Shown here: positions 62,301 to 64,000 of the stretch, in pieces
Layout: the number at the start of each line of letters is the position of its first letter
Position numbering within the stretch: the stretch's first letter is position 1
NCBI GenBank assembly: GCA_030272155.1
Contig: CP126191.1
Coordinates: 704,501 to 768,500, forward strand
Direction of reading: 5' to 3'
Source: Tetradesmus obliquus
Taxonomy: Eukaryota > Chlorophyta > Chlorophyceae > Sphaeropleales > Scenedesmaceae
Length of the DNA: 64,000 nucleotides
The notes under the pieces: model-generated
Databases searched by the model: none
Seen by the model: only the letters and a program-made list of their open reading frames with translations
What the model was told of the DNA's origin: nothing
Program-made: the position numbers and the translations under genes

Positions 62301-63254
62301 AACACAGCCACGCTGCAGGGATGTCGCTGCATTGCCTCTGATCCTGCAGCCAGCTGGGCGCCACGCCTGCTGCTGTCATGCTTTGCTGTGCCTGAAAATA
62401 GTAAGAACAACGGCCCACACTGCATGCCACTGCCAGTTCAAGCTGCTGATTCCTGCAGTCACCTGGGCGCCATGCCTGCCAGAGTTGACCCCACGTGGTT
62501 GCTGCCATCGCTGGCCTTCCACGACTTCTTGATCTTCCAGGCAAAGGGGTCCGCTGCCTCCTCTTCGCCTGCAGGACAGTGCAGCAGATGCAGAAAGTTC
62601 ATAGCAACATTTACGGCGATGTTTCAAGGGCTGTTGGTGGTATTGGATCAGGCGAAGGGGTCCGCTGCCTCCTCCTCGCCTGCAGGACAGTGAAGGAGAT
62701 GCAGAAAGTTCACAGCGGCGTTCACGGGGATGTTTACAGTCTGCTGTTTGAAGTCAACCCTGCCAGGTGATACCTGCCATAGCTTGCGCCTTGATGCTGC
62801 TGCCACTGTACAGCGTACCTCAGCTAACAAATTGAACTGAATTAACGCCCCTAGCTGAAATCCAACAGTGTGCTGTGCAGCTAGATGCTGGGCACAGGTG
62901 CACATGCTTTGCTCCCAACGTGCACTGCCCTCTCTGCCATCTGCTTCGGCCGCTTTGCTGCAAGAGATATTCAAGCTTGCTACATCTTTAGTAGACTTCA
63001 ATTTGGATCTGGCGCTATCAGCTGCACGCCTGATACCTGCTGCTGACTGTGCGGGCATGCAACAGCAGCAGCTGCAGCAGTAACAGCACATGCACGCGAT
63101 CCTCACCAGAAGTGATAACGTCCGGTCCTCCGTAAGCAACTACCGAGCGCCGTGGCACTGTTGGTCCGCTGCAACGCGAGAAAGCCAGCACCTGCTGCTT
63201 TCCAAGAGCCCTATGTGGCCCGTTCATGCGCAGGGGCATCTGAAGGCCGGCCAT
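53094..63254 (-). CDS. RNJ: ribonuclease J, chloroplast-type metallo-beta-lactamase/beta-CASP nuclease
   Basis: RNase J is a 5'-3' exo- and endonuclease that matures plastid RNAs. Sixteen exons, all in phase (901 aa): 63254-63107, 62568-62463, 61490-61347, 60925-60850, 60605-60454, 60094-60046, 59736-59583, 58241-58099, 57552-57431, 57148-57058, 56839-56747, 56340-56224, 55599-55474, 54963-54746, 54309-54072, 53822-53094. Residues 1-45 resemble a transit peptide. The core starts at [23 protein letters not shown] (163-168) and HTGDW (252-256) bind the metals; SDSTNV (286-291), [11 protein letters not shown] and PVHGEYSFL complete the beta-CASP signature. The [12 protein letters not shown] strand belongs to the C-terminal domain. 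After it comes a Gln/Ser-rich tail of about 190 residues instead of the GT-1-like domain of land-plant RNJ. Most introns contain decoy exon copies. The start is the first ATG of exon 1. Confidence 0.95.
54468..54510 (-). repeat. decoy copy of RNase J exon 15 start
   Basis: Codons for [12 protein letters not shown] repeat [12 protein letters not shown] of the real exon (54309 downward), about 190 bases upstream in the intron. Confidence 0.8.
54615..54795 (-). repeat. decoy copy of RNase J exon 14 end and donor
   Basis: Codons for [15 protein letters not shown] with a GTGAGTG donor at 54675-54620 repeat the real end (54746) with Arg changed to Trp. Confidence 0.87.
55190..55990 (-). repeat. 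copies of both edges of RNase J exon 13
   Basis: The exon end ([20 protein letters not shown]) is real at 55550-55474 and recurs at about 55405-55330 and 55285-55205. The exon start ([12 protein letters not shown] with its CTGCAG) is real at 55599 and recurs upstream at about 55720, 55830 and 55985. Six edges therefore surround one real exon of 126 bases. Confidence 0.88.
56115..56465 (-). repeat. copies of both edges of RNase J exon 12
   Basis: The exon end ([12 protein letters not shown]) recurs in degraded form at about 56165-56125, and the exon start with its CTGCCAG acceptor recurs at about 56455-56405. A (CAG)17 run lies just upstream of the real acceptor (56342-56392). Confidence 0.8.
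57775..58145 (-). repeat. three copies of RNase J exon 8 end and donor
   Basis: The codons for [15 protein letters not shown] and the GTGCGG donor are real at 58143-58099 and recur at about 57930-57888 and 57820-57775. A (TCAC)7 microsatellite follows the real donor at 58062-58090. Confidence 0.88.
58200..58465 (-). repeat. three copies of RNase J exon 8 start and acceptor
   Basis: The acceptor CCAGGCAAGGAG and codons for [15 protein letters not shown] are real from 58241 down and recur from about 58347 and 58461. CAG runs separate the copies. Confidence 0.88.
58494..58750 (-). repeat. minisatellite of about 57-bp units in RNase J intron 7
   Basis: Roughly four and a half units begin GGAGGCAGCCGTTACAGCAG and end in a CAG run. 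They are nearly identical. The units do not match any exon of the gene. Confidence 0.88.
58850..59640 (-). repeat. five tandem units of RNase J exon 7 end and donor (about 180 bp each)
   Basis: The real exon end (59665-59583; [21 protein letters not shown]) and its GTGAGT donor recur with donors near 59404, 59226, 59048 and 58864. Each unit carries about 83 bases of exon and about 95 of intron, including a GGTCAACCATTGGTCA stretch. Most copies keep an open frame up to the donor. Confidence 0.92.
60340..60520 (-). repeat. decoy copy of RNase J exon 5 end
   Basis: The complement of CTCCTGCAACCGCCGCGCAA (codons for QLVARRLQE) is real at 60515-60475 and recurs at about 60385-60350. Confidence 0.82.
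61240..61395 (-). repeat. decoy copy of RNase J exon 3 end and donor
   Basis: Codons for [10 protein letters not shown] with GTGAGT are real at 61378-61347. A copy at about 61305-61245 keeps them with one Asp codon kept and flanking changes. Confidence 0.82.
61435..61955 (-). repeat. five copies of RNase J exon 3 start and acceptor
   Basis: CTGCAG plus GCCCTTCCCCGGGCCGCCG starts at 61490 (real), about 61611, 61722, 61838 and 61947. The first two copies run through PLRVLPIG; the others are shorter. Spacing is about 110-120 bases. Confidence 0.9.
62055..62223 (-). repeat. long foldback in RNase J intron 2
   Basis: Left arm 62055-62133 and right arm 62151-62223 are inverted copies with about 17 bases of loop. 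The core stem pairs 30 bases without mismatch (62087-62116 with 62173-62202 or nearly so) and, past two or three mismatches, 13 more (GTTGGCAGTCAAA). The left arm carries an extra 10-base CAGTGTA-type repeat. It could be a MITE-like foldback or a miRNA-type precursor. Confidence 0.85.
62525..62695 (-). repeat. decoy copy of RNase J exon 2 start and acceptor
   Basis: CTGCAG and codons for [10 protein letters not shown] are real from 62568 and recur from about 62686 with synonymous changes. Confidence 0.88.
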
Positions 63255-63754
63255 GTTCAAGGAAGGGTCAGGTATAGTAAATGATTTATTAGCAGTACAA
63301 AAGCGTCCTCACACTAGCAGCGATCAACAGCGGAGCCGTCTCGGCACAACGCCGAGGCCACAGCGGATACGCTGTGCAGCAGCAGCTCAACTTTTGCACA
63401 CAGAAACACTGCAAATCCCTTTGTCAGTCGACCAGCAGGCTAAGTGTGGGCCTAACGTTCGCCTCACTCAAATGGAGTAACACGTCACACTGACAGCTCA
63501 GCTGCTGCTTGAAGTTCAAAGACGGAAGCGAGCACCGAAAATCAGCAGGTCCCAGCCCGTGCACGTCACACCTGCTCAGCTGCTTCAGAAGCATCCATCA
63601 ACTGCCTTAATGGCCGGCCTACAGCAGCTTGTTGGCACTACAACACCTGCTGGTGCTGCAAACCCTACATGCTGCAGCAGCTGGCCATGGCGCCATCACT
63701 CACACACAAGGTGCTGCGCTGATGCTACGACAGCCACCCTCAGCTCTGCAGAGC
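63255..63754. other. RNase J 5' flank and CoaE 3' flank
   Basis: This 500-base interval lies between two minus-strand genes. No TATA box or further gene was seen. Confidence 0.4.
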
Positions 63755-63913
63755 TCACTGCTCCGCTGCTCTGCCTAGCGCTCGTGCTGCAGCTGTGCCT
63801 TGCCTGCCCTGCAGCGCTGCTATGAGCTGCAGCACCTGCTGCTCTGTCTCCTGCATGCTGCAGCCTGTGTCCAGCACAAAGTCTGCCAGCCGGCGCTTCT
63901 CTGCATCAGGTAC
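63755..63913 (-). CDS. COAE: dephospho-CoA kinase, last exon only
   Basis: This 53-codon exon starts after a CTGCAG acceptor in phase 0 and ends with TGA. It reads VPDAEKRRLADFVLDTGCS followed by METE-type and QQVLQLIAAL segments. This matches the C-terminus of CoaE-type dephospho-CoA kinases (consensus P..EK...AD.VIDN.GS...T..QV), which phosphorylate dephospho-CoA in the last step of CoA synthesis. The P-loop part lies outside the window. A CAG run (63917-63952) fills the adjoining intron end, as elsewhere in this window. The short length makes the call less certain than for the full genes. Confidence 0.75.
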   Translation of the reverse strand, partial: VPDAEKRRLADFVLDTGCSMQETEQQVLQLIAALQGRQGTAAARALGRAAEQ

Positions 63914-64000
63914 CTGCAGCAGCAGCAGCAGCAGCAGTAGCAGCAGCAGCAGGTGTCAAGCCCCTTTTCAGCAGGTGTCGTCCTGCAAGCCACCAGCTTT
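63914..64000 (-). other. intron of the dephospho-CoA kinase gene
   Basis: CAG triplets (63917-63952) and unremarkable sequence continue to the window end. Confidence 0.55.

Overview
The window is nuclear DNA of a green alga. Genes are split into many short exons with GT-AG introns. CAG/CTG triplet runs are dense in both exons and introns. The proteins match plant and chlorophyte families, including a chloroplast-type RNase J, an organellar TadA, an adenylate/guanylate kinase of flagellar type and a PRP5/DDX46 helicase. A chlorophycean, perhaps Sphaeropleales-like, is my best guess, but the exact lineage cannot be fixed from sequence alone.

Layout: (1) 1-3987, minus: UTP6, 3' end outside the window. 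(2) 4582-6361, plus: MTHFR-fold-like protein, divergent from UTP6. (3) 7624-11837, minus: adenylate kinase-guanylate kinase-Dpy-30 fusion. (4) 12322-23201, plus: spliceosomal helicase PRP5/DDX46, divergent from the kinase gene. (5) 25052-29511, plus: DGAT2 acyltransferase with a long membrane N-terminus. (6) 32844-34113, plus: tRNA adenosine deaminase. (7) 35116-39165, plus: fimbrin-like CH-domain protein. (8) 41101-45150, minus: RMD1/DUF155 protein. (9) 47910-51979, plus: secreted glycine-rich protein built from duplicated exons. (10) 53094-63254, minus: RNase J. (11) 63755-63913, minus: last exon of a dephospho-CoA kinase. The genes are unrelated housekeeping and cilium functions; there is no operon-like pathway. 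Exon models were built by hand. In ten genes all internal exon phases close without a stop, which supports the boundaries; in RMD1 only the first exon is missing.

The strongest unexpected signal is structural. At about 30 exon boundaries in UTP6, the kinase gene, PRP5, RMD1 and RNase J, the exon edge together with its splice site is tandemly repeated inside the adjoining intron, one to four extra times, with partial decay. The same process appears to have copied whole exons in the glycine-rich gene and the 3' end of the kinase gene. DGAT2, TadA, fimbrin and the MTHFR-like gene show almost none of it. This looks like intron growth by boundary-spanning tandem duplication, leaving many decoy splice sites.

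Other points of note are a triplicated DPLDAFM motif in PRP5, a long foldback in an RNase J intron, a GC-AG intron in DGAT2, and CTG repeats serving as 3' splice-site tracts.
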